Assembly: GCA_964370115.1 (NCBI GenBank)
Contig: CAYJIA010000030.1
Location: 1-26,833 of the forward strand
Source of the DNA: SIG603 sp964370115
GTDB taxonomy: Bacteria > Bacillota > Clostridia > Oscillospirales > Acutalibacteraceae
Reading direction: 5' to 3'
Length of the DNA stretch: 26,833 nt
How positions within the stretch are numbered: position 1 is the first letter of the stretch; each line of letters begins with the position of its first letter. Under the pieces are notes generated by a model, which saw nothing but the letters and a program-made list of their open reading frames with translations, was not told the DNA's origin and made no database searches. Position numbers and translations under genes: made by a program. This document shows positions 7,550 through 14,622 of the stretch, in pieces.

Positions 7550-8263
7550 TTAAGAGCAAAATCTATGCGCGCCTATAACCGTTATGGTAGGCCTTGAAAA
7601 TATCCACTGGCTAGTTGCTTTTTCTGGATTATAATAGTATATTGCACCTCCCGACGGGTCAGAGCCGTTTATAGCCTCTCGCGCCGCAGTATATGCCGAG
7701 TCCGCTACAGGCGCGTCTATTCCGCCGTCGTATAAGCAAGAAAATGCCTGAGGCTGATACACCACCCCCGACATGGTGTTTGGAAAGCTTGGGTGCGCTA
7801 TACGGTTCATTATTACTGCACCTACCGCCACTTGACCCTCATAGGGTTCGCCTCTTGCCTCAGCGGATATTATTTTTGCAAGCAGGTCTACCTCTGATTT
7901 GGTAAATCCTCCATAGCCCTCTTGTGGAATATCTCCCCCGCTTTGACCTCCTGTAGCGCCACTAAGCCCCAGTGCTTCTAGTGTTTTATCGCCGACCACA
8001 CCGTCGGCGGTAAGTCCCTTGGAGTTTTGAAAAGCTATGACGGCACTTTTTGTTTTTTCTCCAAAAATACCGTCTGCCTCTCCCGACAAATGCCCAAGCT
8101 CTATTAGTTTATTTTGTATATCCGTGACCTGTTGCCCCTGCGAGCCTATTTTTGTAAGCGCATTTGCTCCCGAATAACCCGAAACTAAACCTATAATAAT
8201 AATGTTTATGAGAATTATTATCAGAAGCTTCCATAAAAACTGCAATTTTGTATTTTTCACCAT
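7550..8263 (-). CDS. sleB: Spore cortex-lytic enzyme SleB (N-terminal peptidoglycan-binding domain)
   Basis: Germination lytic transglycosylase that degrades cortex peptidoglycan containing muramic-delta-lactam; normally made in the forespore and stored in the dormant spore. The 237 residues hold an N-terminal hydrophobic segment (about 9-29) as signal or anchor, a peptidoglycan-binding domain (about 43-100: GQQVTDIQNKLIELGHL, DGIFGEKTKSAV) and a C-terminal hydrolase_2 domain (about 122-237) with IISAEARGEP, whose Glu135 matches the catalytic Glu of SleB. I chose ATG 8263 over an in-frame ATG at 8296 because AAGGAGT lies just upstream of 8263. No ypeB partner gene follows. A CwlJ-like enzyme is less likely because of the binding domain. 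Confidence 0.9.
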   Translation of the reverse strand: MVKNTKLQFLWKLLIIILINIIIIGLVSGYSGANALTKIGSQGQQVTDIQNKLIELGHLSGEADGIFGEKTKSAVIAFQNSKGLTADGVVGDKTLEALGLSGATGGQSGGDIPQEGYGGFTKSEVDLLAKIISAEARGEPYEGQVAVGAVIMNRIAHPSFPNTMSGVVYQPQAFSCLYDGGIDAPVADSAYTAAREAINGSDPSGGAIYYYNPEKATSQWIFSRPTITVIGAHRFCS

Positions 8264-8366
8264 AACCGTACTCCTTATATTTATATGATTATTCACTAAT
8301 TATTATATTCTTTACATAATTATTATATCTATATTAGAGGAAAATTTTGAAATTTATTTTAATAAC

Positions 8367-8395
8367 TTGACTTTTCGTTAGCCTTGCCTTACAAT
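8367..8395 (+). promoter_or_regulatory. Sigma-A promoter of the iron ABC transporter operon
   Basis: TTGACT (8367-8372), a 17-nt spacer, and TACAAT (8390-8395); both hexamers are one base from consensus. The spacer is almost wholly occupied by a DtxR-type operator (8373-8391). Expected transcript start is near 8402. Confidence 0.82.
8373..8391. promoter_or_regulatory. Candidate DtxR/IdeR-family iron operator
   Basis: TTTCGTTAGCCTTGCCTTA matches 16 of 19 positions of the DtxR/IdeR consensus TWAGGTWAGSCTWACCTWA (recalled from the literature). Placement between -35 and -10 suggests a metal-bound repressor would block RNA polymerase when iron is plentiful, as expected for an iron/siderophore importer. 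No regulator gene is encoded nearby. MntR or another DtxR relative is an alternative. Confidence 0.65.
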
Positions 8396-8404
8396 AATCT
8401 TCGC

Positions 8405-8489
8405 TAGTTAGTTAGACACTACTTATCTCACCGCATATGTTTATGCGGTGTTTAAAACGCCTTTAAGGTTAGTATCCTTGAACTAACTA
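8405..8489 (+). promoter_or_regulatory. Structured 5' leader of the iron transporter mRNA
   Basis: The outer arms TAGTTAGTT (8405-8413) and AACTAACTA (8481-8489) are perfect complements and enclose an 8-bp hairpin CACCGCAT/ATGCGGTG (8429-8436 and 8443-8450, loop ATGTTT). The structure starts just after the predicted transcription start and closes about 20 nt before the ribosome binding site. It resembles no riboswitch class I recognise and lacks a long U-run terminator. Confidence 0.5.
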
Positions 8490-8523
8490 AATTATAAAAC
8501 CAATTTAATTGGAGGTAATTACC

Positions 8524-9522
8524 ATTAAAAAATTTGGAACAACATTAATAATGATAGCAGGCATTTTGGTTTTCTCTGTCGTCTCTATATTTATAGGTGC
8601 ATACGACGTAAGCCTTGCAGGAATTTTATCAGGCGAGGATTCAAACCAACTTATGCTAATGTTAAATTCACGTCTCCCTAGACTTCTTGCAATACTCTGC
8701 ACCGGCATGGGAATGAGTGTGGCGGGTCTAATAATGCAAAACCTTTGCATGAATAAGTTTGTATCTCCTACAACGGGTGCAACAATAAGCTCTGCACAAC
8801 TTGGCATACTAATAGCACTTTTATTTTTCCCATCAGCGTCTCTTGGCGTAAGGACAGTGTTTGCCTTTACCGCTGCGATACTTGGTACTTGGGTTTTTGT
8901 TTGGTTTATTCAGCAAATAAAACTTAAAGACATAATCATGGTACCGCTTATCGGTATAATGTTTAGCTCTGTTATAGGTGGTATAGTAAGCTACCTCGCT
9001 TACGAAAATGACTTGACACAAATTTTATCAAACCTTTTAGTCGGTGATTTTTCACTTATACTTGCAGGAAGATATGAGATAGTTTACTTGGTAGTTCCAG
9101 TTATTATTATATCCTTTATATATGCAAATCATTTCAACATAGTTGGAATGGGCGAAGATTTTTCAAAAAATCTAGGCGTAAATTATAAACTTATAATGTT
9201 CTTTGGACTGTCTCTTGCGGCTTTAGTCACTGCTAGCATCGTTGTAACGGTAGGTACTATTTCATACATTGGCCTTATCGTTCCAAATATAGTAGCAATG
9301 TTTAAAGGCGATAAGATTAAAGGAAGTATATTTGACGTTGCCCTGTTCGGTGCCTTGTTTGTCCTTGTCTGCGACATTATAGGCCGTGTGGTAATTAAAC
9401 CCTACGAAATGCCGATAGAGCTTATCGCAGGTGTTATAGGCAGTTTGATATTCATTATTATGATGTTTAAACGACTAAGCACCAAGAAAGCTAAAAAGAA
9501 AAAAGAGGTGACCGCACAGTGA
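8524..9522 (+). CDS. Iron-siderophore ABC transporter permease 1 (FecCD family), apparent AUU start
   Basis: Inner-membrane subunit of a siderophore importer, about 332 residues, with many hydrophobic helices and the FecCD-family stretch SRLPRLLAILCTGMGMSVAGLIMQ followed (split here) by a second family stretch, GTISYIGLIVPNI. Overall similar to YclN/CeuB-type permeases. Start choice is unusual. GGAGGT at 8511-8516 is an excellent Shine-Dalgarno, and the codon at the right distance is ATT (8524), followed by Lys-Lys-Phe-Gly, a typical permease N-terminus. The TTG at 8509 overlaps the Shine-Dalgarno itself, and ATG 8551 would remove the positively charged N-terminus and lacks its own site. A G-to-T base error is possible. 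First gene of the operon; overlaps the next by four bases. Confidence 0.85.
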   Translation: MKKFGTTLIMIAGILVFSVVSIFIGAYDVSLAGILSGEDSNQLMLMLNSRLPRLLAILCTGMGMSVAGLIMQNLCMNKFVSPTTGATISSAQLGILIALLFFPSASLGVRTVFAFTAAILGTWVFVWFIQQIKLKDIIMVPLIGIMFSSVIGGIVSYLAYENDLTQILSNLLVGDFSLILAGRYEIVYLVVPVIIISFIYANHFNIVGMGEDFSKNLGVNYKLIMFFGLSLAALVTASIVVTVGTISYIGLIVPNIVAMFKGDKIKGSIFDVALFGALFVLVCDIIGRVVIKPYEMPIELIAGVIGSLIFIIMMFKRLSTKKAKKKKEVTAQ

Positions 9523-10481
9523 CAAAACGAATGAACACATCGACAAAGCTTATTATTCTTTTAGTTATTGCTGCAGCACTTGCACTTACCTATCAATTCA
9601 TCTTTGTCAACATGAAATACTTTGATTTTGCAATGGGCATACGCGCCCCTAAGCTAATTTCAATGGGAATAGCCGCCTTTTGTATAGGAACGGCGAGCAT
9701 AGTTTTCCAGTCTATCATAAGAAACCGAATAGTAACACCTTGTCTTTTGGGCATGAACTCACTTTACATACTAATTCATACATCAATTGCCTTTTTCCTT
9801 GGCACATCAAGCATATTTTCGGCAAATAAAAGCATTGCCTTTATCTCAGATATTGCATTAATGGCAGTTGCCGGAACATTTATTTACGGTATGCTTTTTA
9901 AAAAGACAAAATATAACATTTTATATGTTTTGCTTGCAGGCACTGTTTTGGCAACTTTATTTACTAGTATTTCAAATACGATGGTAAGAACAATGGATCC
10001 AAACGAGTACGACACCCTACTTACAACACTCGTTGCGGGCTTTGACCATGTTAATGAAGAAATTCTGCTTATGTCAGTGGGTCTTATAGTTATAGTTATC
10101 ATTGTATTTTGGAAAGATATAAAACTTCTCGATGTCATTACCCTTGGTAAAGATCAGGCGATAAACCTTGGTGTTGACTACGACAGAGTCGTGAGAAGAC
10201 TTTTGGTAGGTGTTACTTTCTTTATAACAATCGCAACCGCCTTGGTAGGTCCAATATCGTTTTTGGGACTAATAATCGCAAACCTTGCAAGAGAATCGTT
10301 AAAGACTTATAAGCACAGTCATTTAATGTTAGGTTCTTTCCTCATGGGTGCTATAGTCTTATTCGGCGGTCAAACAATAATCGAGCATATAGTAGGCTTT
10401 GGCACACCGATTTCGGTATTCATAAATCTTTTCGGTGGACTGTACTTCCTATATCTAGTTTTGAAGAATAAAGGTGCATAA
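9519..10481 (+). CDS. Iron-siderophore ABC transporter permease 2 (FecCD family)
   Basis: Second membrane subunit, 320 residues, paralogous to the first. It has a basic start (MTKRMNTSTK), multiple hydrophobic helices, the FecCD stretch GIRAPKLISMGIAAFCIGTA and the C-terminal VGPISFLGLIIANLARE motif that contacts the ATPase. It starts at GTG, overlapping the preceding stop (GTGA), with GAGGTG about eight bases upstream, which indicates translational coupling. With permease 1 it should form a heterodimeric channel, as in YclN-YclO and CeuB-CeuC. Confidence 0.9.
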   Translation: MTKRMNTSTKLIILLVIAAALALTYQFIFVNMKYFDFAMGIRAPKLISMGIAAFCIGTASIVFQSIIRNRIVTPCLLGMNSLYILIHTSIAFFLGTSSIFSANKSIAFISDIALMAVAGTFIYGMLFKKTKYNILYVLLAGTVLATLFTSISNTMVRTMDPNEYDTLLTTLVAGFDHVNEEILLMSVGLIVIVIIVFWKDIKLLDVITLGKDQAINLGVDYDRVVRRLLVGVTFFITIATALVGPISFLGLIIANLARESLKTYKHSHLMLGSFLMGAIVLFGGQTIIEHIVGFGTPISVFINLFGGLYFLYLVLKNKGA

Positions 10482-10484
10482 GAT

Positions 10485-11237
10485 ATGAAAATAAATAAAA
10501 TAGATAAATTTTACGGCGAAAAACAAGTTGTAAAAGACGTAAGTTTTCAGCTACCAAGAGGAAAAGTTATATCTCTTATCGGCCCAAATGGTGCGGGTAA
10601 GTCGACAGTTTTAAATATTATTACAAGACTTATCGAGAGCGACGGCGGTGAAGTTAACTTTAGTGGAACCGACCTTAAAAAATGGAAAAGTAAGGAGCTT
10701 GCAAAAAAACTAGCAATACTCACACAAAAAAATAACATCACCATGAAGCTTACTGTAAAAGAGCTTGTCTCTTTCGGTAGATTTCCACACTGCGGAAACA
10801 GACTGGGCGAAGAAGATCACAAAATGGTAAAAGACGCCATAAGCTACATGGAGCTTGAGGAGTTTGAAGACAGATTTATAGACGAGCTATCGGGAGGCCA
10901 GCTTCAAAGGGCGTATATAGCAATGGTTATAGCGCAGGACACAGATTTTGTTTTTCTTGACGAGCCTACCAATAACCTTGACATCTACCACGCATCAAAT
11001 ATGATGAAACTTGTAAGAAAACTTAGCGAAGATTTAGGAAAAACCGTCATATTGGTTTTACATGAAATAAACTTTGCCTCTGCCTATTCAGACTATATTG
11101 CTGCCTTTAAAGACGGTGGACTTTATAAATTTGGCACAGTACATGAAGTAATGACTAAAGAAAATTTAAAAGAACTTTATAATGTCGACTTTGATATTCA
11201 AGTCATAAACGGCAAACCTATTTCAATTTATTATTAA
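10485..11237 (+). CDS. Iron-siderophore ABC transporter ATP-binding protein
   Basis: Cytoplasmic ATPase powering the importer, 250 residues. Walker A GPNGAGKST (33-41), Q-loop near LTQKN (79-83), signature LSGGQ (135-139), Walker B FVFLDE (155-160) with D-loop NNLD, and switch His193 in VLHEI are all intact. It belongs to the FepC/FhuC group, close in feel to YclP/CeuD. Start ATG 10485 lies three bases after the permease 2 stop, with AAAGGTG upstream. A set of hairpins separates it from the binding-protein gene. Confidence 0.93.
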   Translation: MKINKIDKFYGEKQVVKDVSFQLPRGKVISLIGPNGAGKSTVLNIITRLIESDGGEVNFSGTDLKKWKSKELAKKLAILTQKNNITMKLTVKELVSFGRFPHCGNRLGEEDHKMVKDAISYMELEEFEDRFIDELSGGQLQRAYIAMVIAQDTDFVFLDEPTNNLDIYHASNMMKLVRKLSEDLGKTVILVLHEINFASAYSDYIAAFKDGGLYKFGTVHEVMTKENLKELYNVDFDIQVINGKPISIYY

Positions 11238-11245
11238 ATTATCAC

Positions 11246-11356
11246 TTATAAACTCGCAAGAAGCGAGTTTATAAAAAAGCTGTTTGTTAGTCAGCTTAAA
11301 CTTACAATAATGAGGCTTGCGCCTTTTTATACAAATTTATTTCTGCAAAAGCAGAA
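11246..11356 (+). other. Cluster of four hairpins between the ATPase and binding-protein genes
   Basis: Four consecutive stem-loops: a perfect 12-bp stem at 11246-11274 (TTATAAACTCGC / GCGAGTTTATAA), AAGCTG/CAGCTT at 11277-11297, AGGC/GCCT followed by T5 at 11313-11328, and TTCTGC/GCAGAA at 11341-11356. The third resembles a weak terminator. Such structures often set unequal expression of an abundant binding protein relative to membrane subunits by partial termination or by protecting a processed mRNA end; that role is inferred here. No convincing promoter was seen in the gap. Confidence 0.6.
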
Positions 11357-11371
11357 GAAAGAGGAAACTAT

Positions 11372-12427
11372 ATGAAAAAACTTTTAGCAATCCTTATGAT
11401 TGCAGTAATGGCATTTTCTATTGTAGCGTGTTCAGCACCTGCGACAGAATCATCAGAATCTTCAGCATCAGAAGAATCAGCATCAGAAGAATCAACATCA
11501 GAGGAATCAACTTCTGAAGAAGAATCAGCAGCAGAAGAAGTTGCAACTGGCCCTGTAACAATTACAGTTACAGACGAAGCAGGCGAGCCTATCGACGTTG
11601 AATTCCCAGATCCTTCAACTGTAGAAAAAGTTGTTGTTCTAAACTGGCAAACTGTTGACTTTTTAGACTCAGTTGGCATGGGCGACAAAATTGTTGGCAT
11701 CATCAAAGGCGGTTCAGTTCCTGAGCACCTTGCAAAATACGCAGAAGACGAGAGCATTGCTAGCGTTGGCGGAATGAAAGAGCCTGACTTTGAGGCTATT
11801 ATGGAACTTGAGCCTGACATTATCTTCTCAAGCGACAGAACAGAGTCAATGTACCAAGAATTTTCAGCTATAGCTCCAACATTTGCAGCTTTCGTTGATT
11901 ACGGTGACAGCTTTATGGAAGGCTATAAAGCACTTGCAGAAAAACACGGCCAAATCTTTGGTATTGAAGGCGAAGTAGCAGAAATCATTGCTGGATACGA
12001 AACAAGAATTGCAGCTATTGCAGACTTTGCAGAAGGCAAAACAGCTCTACTAGGTATATTTGCTGGCGGTCTTAACACACTAGGCGATACAGGTCGTTGC
12101 AACATCATCACAACAGACATGGGCTTTACTAACCTTGCAGCTGGTGAAGACGTAAACCACGGTAACGTATCTTCTTACGAACTATTCCTAGAACTTAACC
12201 CTGATTACATGTTTATCCTAGATAAAGACACAGCGGTTGGCACAGAGGCAGTTGCTGCTAAAGAGCAAATGGAAACAGACAACCCAGTTATCGCAGAAAC
12301 AGATGCTTACAAAAATGGTAACATCTTCTACCTAGAGCCTGACACAGCTTGGTATGTTGCAGACGGTGGTATTACATCACTTGATTTAATGATAGCTAAC
12401 ATAGAAGAGGCGCTAGGCCTAGCATAA
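11372..12427 (+). CDS. Iron-siderophore ABC transporter substrate-binding lipoprotein
   Basis: Extracellular receptor of the importer, 351 residues. Signal peptide with lipobox IVAC (Cys20), then a low-complexity Ser/Glu linker (about residues 26-55, repeats of ESTSE-like units), then a class III binding-protein fold: GEPIDVEFPDPSTVEKVVVL, VGGMKEPDFEAIMELEPDII, and a C-terminal half with YMFILDKDTAVG and IFYLEPDTAWY. This resembles the YclQ/CeuE group that binds catecholate siderophores. Ligand cannot be fixed from sequence. ATG 11372 has GAGG seven bases upstream. Ends shortly before a strong terminator. Confidence 0.92.
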   Translation: MKKLLAILMIAVMAFSIVACSAPATESSESSASEESASEESTSEESTSEEESAAEEVATGPVTITVTDEAGEPIDVEFPDPSTVEKVVVLNWQTVDFLDSVGMGDKIVGIIKGGSVPEHLAKYAEDESIASVGGMKEPDFEAIMELEPDIIFSSDRTESMYQEFSAIAPTFAAFVDYGDSFMEGYKALAEKHGQIFGIEGEVAEIIAGYETRIAAIADFAEGKTALLGIFAGGLNTLGDTGRCNIITTDMGFTNLAAGEDVNHGNVSSYELFLELNPDYMFILDKDTAVGTEAVAAKEQMETDNPVIAETDAYKNGNIFYLEPDTAWYVADGGITSLDLMIANIEEALGLA

Positions 12428-12454
12428 TCCCAATTACGAGTAATTCTTCAAAAT

Positions 12455-12502
12455 AAAAGGAAAGTGGATCAAGCTATTTTACGCTTGCTCCACTTTCCTT
12501 TT
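12455..12502. terminator. Long bidirectional hairpin terminator
   Basis: Twenty-base arms (12455-12474 and 12483-12502) pair with a single mismatch around an 8-nt loop. The A/T ends of the stem give a short T run on each strand. It ends the iron transporter transcript and faces the MecA-like gene converging from the right. Confidence 0.88.
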
Positions 12503-12533
12503 GTATAAAATTCAGTAAACCTTTTACCTTCTT

Positions 12534-12821
12534 TTAAATAAACGCCTTAAAGTCTACCTCACTACTTATTCTTGCGCCGTGCTCTGCTATATAGGCGTCT
12601 AGTATCACGCCTTTTCCACAAATTGTCCCGTACTCACTAAGGCCTCTTTTGATATCAGCCCTTTTAGACAACGGCGAATATACTGTCAGGTAATAAACTT
12701 CTTTAAATCTTGAAAGTGCTGTTTTGTAATCTGCTGTTTTAATTCTATAGATAGCGTCCATGAGTTTATCTGTATTAGAAAAAGAAAAAATTAAAGGTTG
12801 AATATTTGAGATTATTTTCAT
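12534..12821 (-). CDS. Small protein resembling the C-terminal domain of MecA (ClpC adaptor)
   Basis: About 95 residues. The order PLIFSFSNTDKLMDAIYRI, then KEVYYLTVYSP, then LSEYGTICG, then AYIAEHGARI resembles the C-terminal ClpC-binding half of MecA (a beta strand and helix, the YYLVV strand, and the final EYG...EHG helices), without the usual N-terminal substrate-binding half; full MecA is about 220 residues. The assignment rests on my recollection of the family and is tentative. ATG 12821 is preferred over GTG 12830 because GGGGAG lies nine bases before it and GTG would touch the Shine-Dalgarno. That site is buried in a hairpin. It follows htrA on the same strand. Confidence 0.6.
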   Translation of the reverse strand: MKIISNIQPLIFSFSNTDKLMDAIYRIKTADYKTALSRFKEVYYLTVYSPLSKRADIKRGLSEYGTICGKGVILDAYIAEHGARISSEVDFKAFI

Positions 12822-12830
12822 ATACAGCAC

Positions 12831-12875
12831 CTCCCCTACTTACAATGCTTAATTCATTATATGTAAGTAGGGGAG
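12831..12875 (-). promoter_or_regulatory. 14-bp hairpin enclosing the Shine-Dalgarno of the MecA-like gene
   Basis: CTCCCCTACTTACA (12831-12844) and TGTAAGTAGGGGAG (12862-12875) are perfect complements with a 17-nt loop. In the leftward transcript the structure begins about eight bases after the htrA stop, and its 3' arm contains the GGGGAG ribosome binding site of the next gene. No T run follows on either strand, so it is not a standard terminator. It could be a translational switch, an mRNA-end protector, or a palindromic protein-binding site or repeat remnant. Confidence 0.7.
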
Positions 12876-12883
12876 AAAATGTG

Positions 12884-14611
12884 TTATCTTTGTGTTTCGC
12901 CATTATCGGCAATAAGTGCTATTTGGGCTGTAATTTCTTCGCCGTTTCTATCTACCGTGATAGTTACAAGATCACCAACACTGTATGCTAAAAGTGCCGA
13001 AGATAAATCGGACAAGTCATAGATTTCTTCATCATCTATTTTTGTGATAACGTCGTCAACCATTATATCGGTTCCTACAAAAACGCTATCCTCTTCTATT
13101 TCAATAATAAGAACGCCAGCAGGTAAAGTATAATCAATCACATCTGCGTTAGCACCTGTTATACCAAGCCTAACCCTGCCACCTACAAAACCCTGAGAGA
13201 GCAGCTCGTCTATAATAGTCTTCGACTCCGAGACGGGAATTGCAAGGCCTATGCCCTCGTAGTCTTCTGCCGTTATTTTCGCGGTGGTAATTCCAACCAC
13301 TTGACCATACATATTTACAAGCGGGCCTCCCGAGTTACCTGGGCTTATCGCGGCATCGGTTTGAATATATTTCATATCATTTTCGCTCTCAAGAACTCTA
13401 TCAAGACCTGAAACTATGCCTCTTGTGATAGATTTAGAGAACGACTCTCCACCTGGATTTCCTATTGCAACGACCCATTGACCTAAATCTAAATCTGAGG
13501 TATCTCCAAACTCGACAGGTGTAAATCCACTGCCTTCAACTTTTAACACCGCTATATCCATTACCCTATCATAGCCTAAAACTACTGCGGCATATTCGTC
13601 TCCGTCATTGTCCACTACCGTTACTGTAACGGTTTTTGTGTCAAAGACAACATGGCTATTTGTCAAAATATATCCATCGTCTGTAATAAACATGCCTGTT
13701 CCAAACGACTCTTCCACGCTTCCGTCGTCATAATAAATTTCGGCCTTTACTAGGTTTATAGACGGCAAAACTTTTTCATACACCGCCTGTGCGTCAAGCT
13801 CTTCGCCCTCGGGCTCTGGGTTTATCACTATCCCATCCTCATACGGCGTCGCCTCTACCGTATCATTTTCTTCCCCTTCCGGTGCAGGCACTACTTCTGG
13901 AAGTGTACTTGGATCTGTCGGCTGTAGGGGATTTCCTTCATAGTCCTCAAAACTATCAAACCCTTCAATTCCGTCTCCAAAGTAATCTTCAAGTCCTGCA
14001 AAATTATAGGAGGGAGTATTGGTCATTGCATAGTATATGGTCATTCCAAGATATCCGCCAAATGAACCCACAAACAGCACTAACATGCTCCATGCAAATA
14101 TTCTAATACTGAGTTTCGTCTTCTTCTTTATAGGTGGGTACACTGTGCGCTCCCCGCCTTGATAGTACGTGTGAGGCGGATGCCCCTGCTGTGGTGCATA
14201 ACCGTGAGGTGGATACCCCTGCGGTGCATAACCATGAGGCGGATACCCCTGCGGTGCATAACCATGAGGTGGATACCCCTGTGGTGCATAACCGTGAGGT
14301 GGATAACCTTGTGGCGCATAGCCATGAGGTGCATAACCTTGTGGCGCATAGCCATATGGTGGGTATCCTTGTGGACTTTGTGGCACTTGGTTATAGTTTG
14401 TTCTCGGCTGTGCTTCGTGCTTTGCCTCTTCAAGATTTTTCGCCACGTAGTCATCTTCTATCCAAGAATTTTTCACCGCTTCGTTCACGTCGTATATTTC
14501 ATCGTGCTCTTGATTAGCAAGCTCTTCTTGTTGCGCATTTTCTTCGCTATATGCAAGCTCCTGTGTTTCATCTTCAAGACCTTCAATGTCTTTTTCTCTA
14601 CTGTCGTCCAT
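12884..14611 (-). CDS. htrA: Membrane-anchored HtrA/DegP serine protease with PDZ domain
   Basis: Envelope quality-control protease, 575 residues. Order: acidic cytoplasmic N-terminus (1-70), a Pro/Gly/Tyr repeat of six decapeptides (81-140, QGYPPHGYAP type), basic KKKTK and one transmembrane helix (about 168-194), an acidic linker, a trypsin-like domain with catalytic triad His320 (TNSHVV), Asp352 (DIAVLKVE) and Ser427 (SPGNSGGPL), and a C-terminal PDZ domain (about 478-570). The catalytic part is normal; the long N-terminal tail is unusual, since Bacillus HtrA proteins are about 400-460 residues. Starts 11 bases after the histidine kinase gene, so it is probably the effector of the operon. 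Confidence 0.95.
   Translation of the reverse strand: MDDSREKDIEGLEDETQELAYSEENAQQEELANQEHDEIYDVNEAVKNSWIEDDYVAKNLEEAKHEAQPRTNYNQVPQSPQGYPPYGYAPQGYAPHGYAPQGYPPHGYAPQGYPPHGYAPQGYPPHGYAPQGYPPHGYAPQQGHPPHTYYQGGERTVYPPIKKKTKLSIRIFAWSMLVLFVGSFGGYLGMTIYYAMTNTPSYNFAGLEDYFGDGIEGFDSFEDYEGNPLQPTDPSTLPEVVPAPEGEENDTVEATPYEDGIVINPEPEGEELDAQAVYEKVLPSINLVKAEIYYDDGSVEESFGTGMFITDDGYILTNSHVVFDTKTVTVTVVDNDGDEYAAVVLGYDRVMDIAVLKVEGSGFTPVEFGDTSDLDLGQWVVAIGNPGGESFSKSITRGIVSGLDRVLESENDMKYIQTDAAISPGNSGGPLVNMYGQVVGITTAKITAEDYEGIGLAIPVSESKTIIDELLSQGFVGGRVRLGITGANADVIDYTLPAGVLIIEIEEDSVFVGTDIMVDDVITKIDDEEIYDLSDLSSALLAYSVGDLVTITVDRNGEEITAQIALIADNGETQR
14192..14371 (-). repeat. 30-bp in-frame tandem repeat in htrA (6 copies)
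   Basis: Six consecutive 30-base units encode the decapeptide QGY-[PA]-P-[HY]-GYAP at residues 81-140 of HtrA. Units differ mainly at synonymous positions (GAGGT/GAGGC, CCCCTG/CCTTG), so the copies have been kept at protein level. Copy number could vary by replication slippage without breaking the frame. Confidence 0.92.
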
Positions 14612-14622
14612 TTACTGGCCTC

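Noticed and set aside
8281..8310. Sigma-G-like promoter for sleB (GAATA, 18 nt, CATATAA on the minus strand)
   Set aside because: Although sleB is normally a sigma-G gene and the words fit fairly well, the transcript would start inside the AAGGAG ribosome binding site at about 8274, leaving no leader. The region is so AT-rich that chance matches are likely.
8429..8453. Hairpin CACCGCAT/ATGCGGTG as an intrinsic terminator
   Set aside because: Only three T follow before A residues, and it lies inside a longer leader structure upstream of a gene; better described as part of that leader.
11283..11309. Promoter for the binding-protein gene using TACAAT at about 11303
   Set aside because: No acceptable -35 hexamer lies 16-18 bases upstream; the spacing gives only CTGTTT.
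12831..12875. The 14-bp palindrome as terminator of the htrA operon
   Set aside because: No T run on either strand, and the 3' arm carries the next gene's Shine-Dalgarno.
14192..14371. Possible CRISPR-like array because of regular 30-base periodicity
   Set aside because: There are no unique spacers; the units are contiguous, in frame and mostly synonymous, so it is a coding minisatellite.
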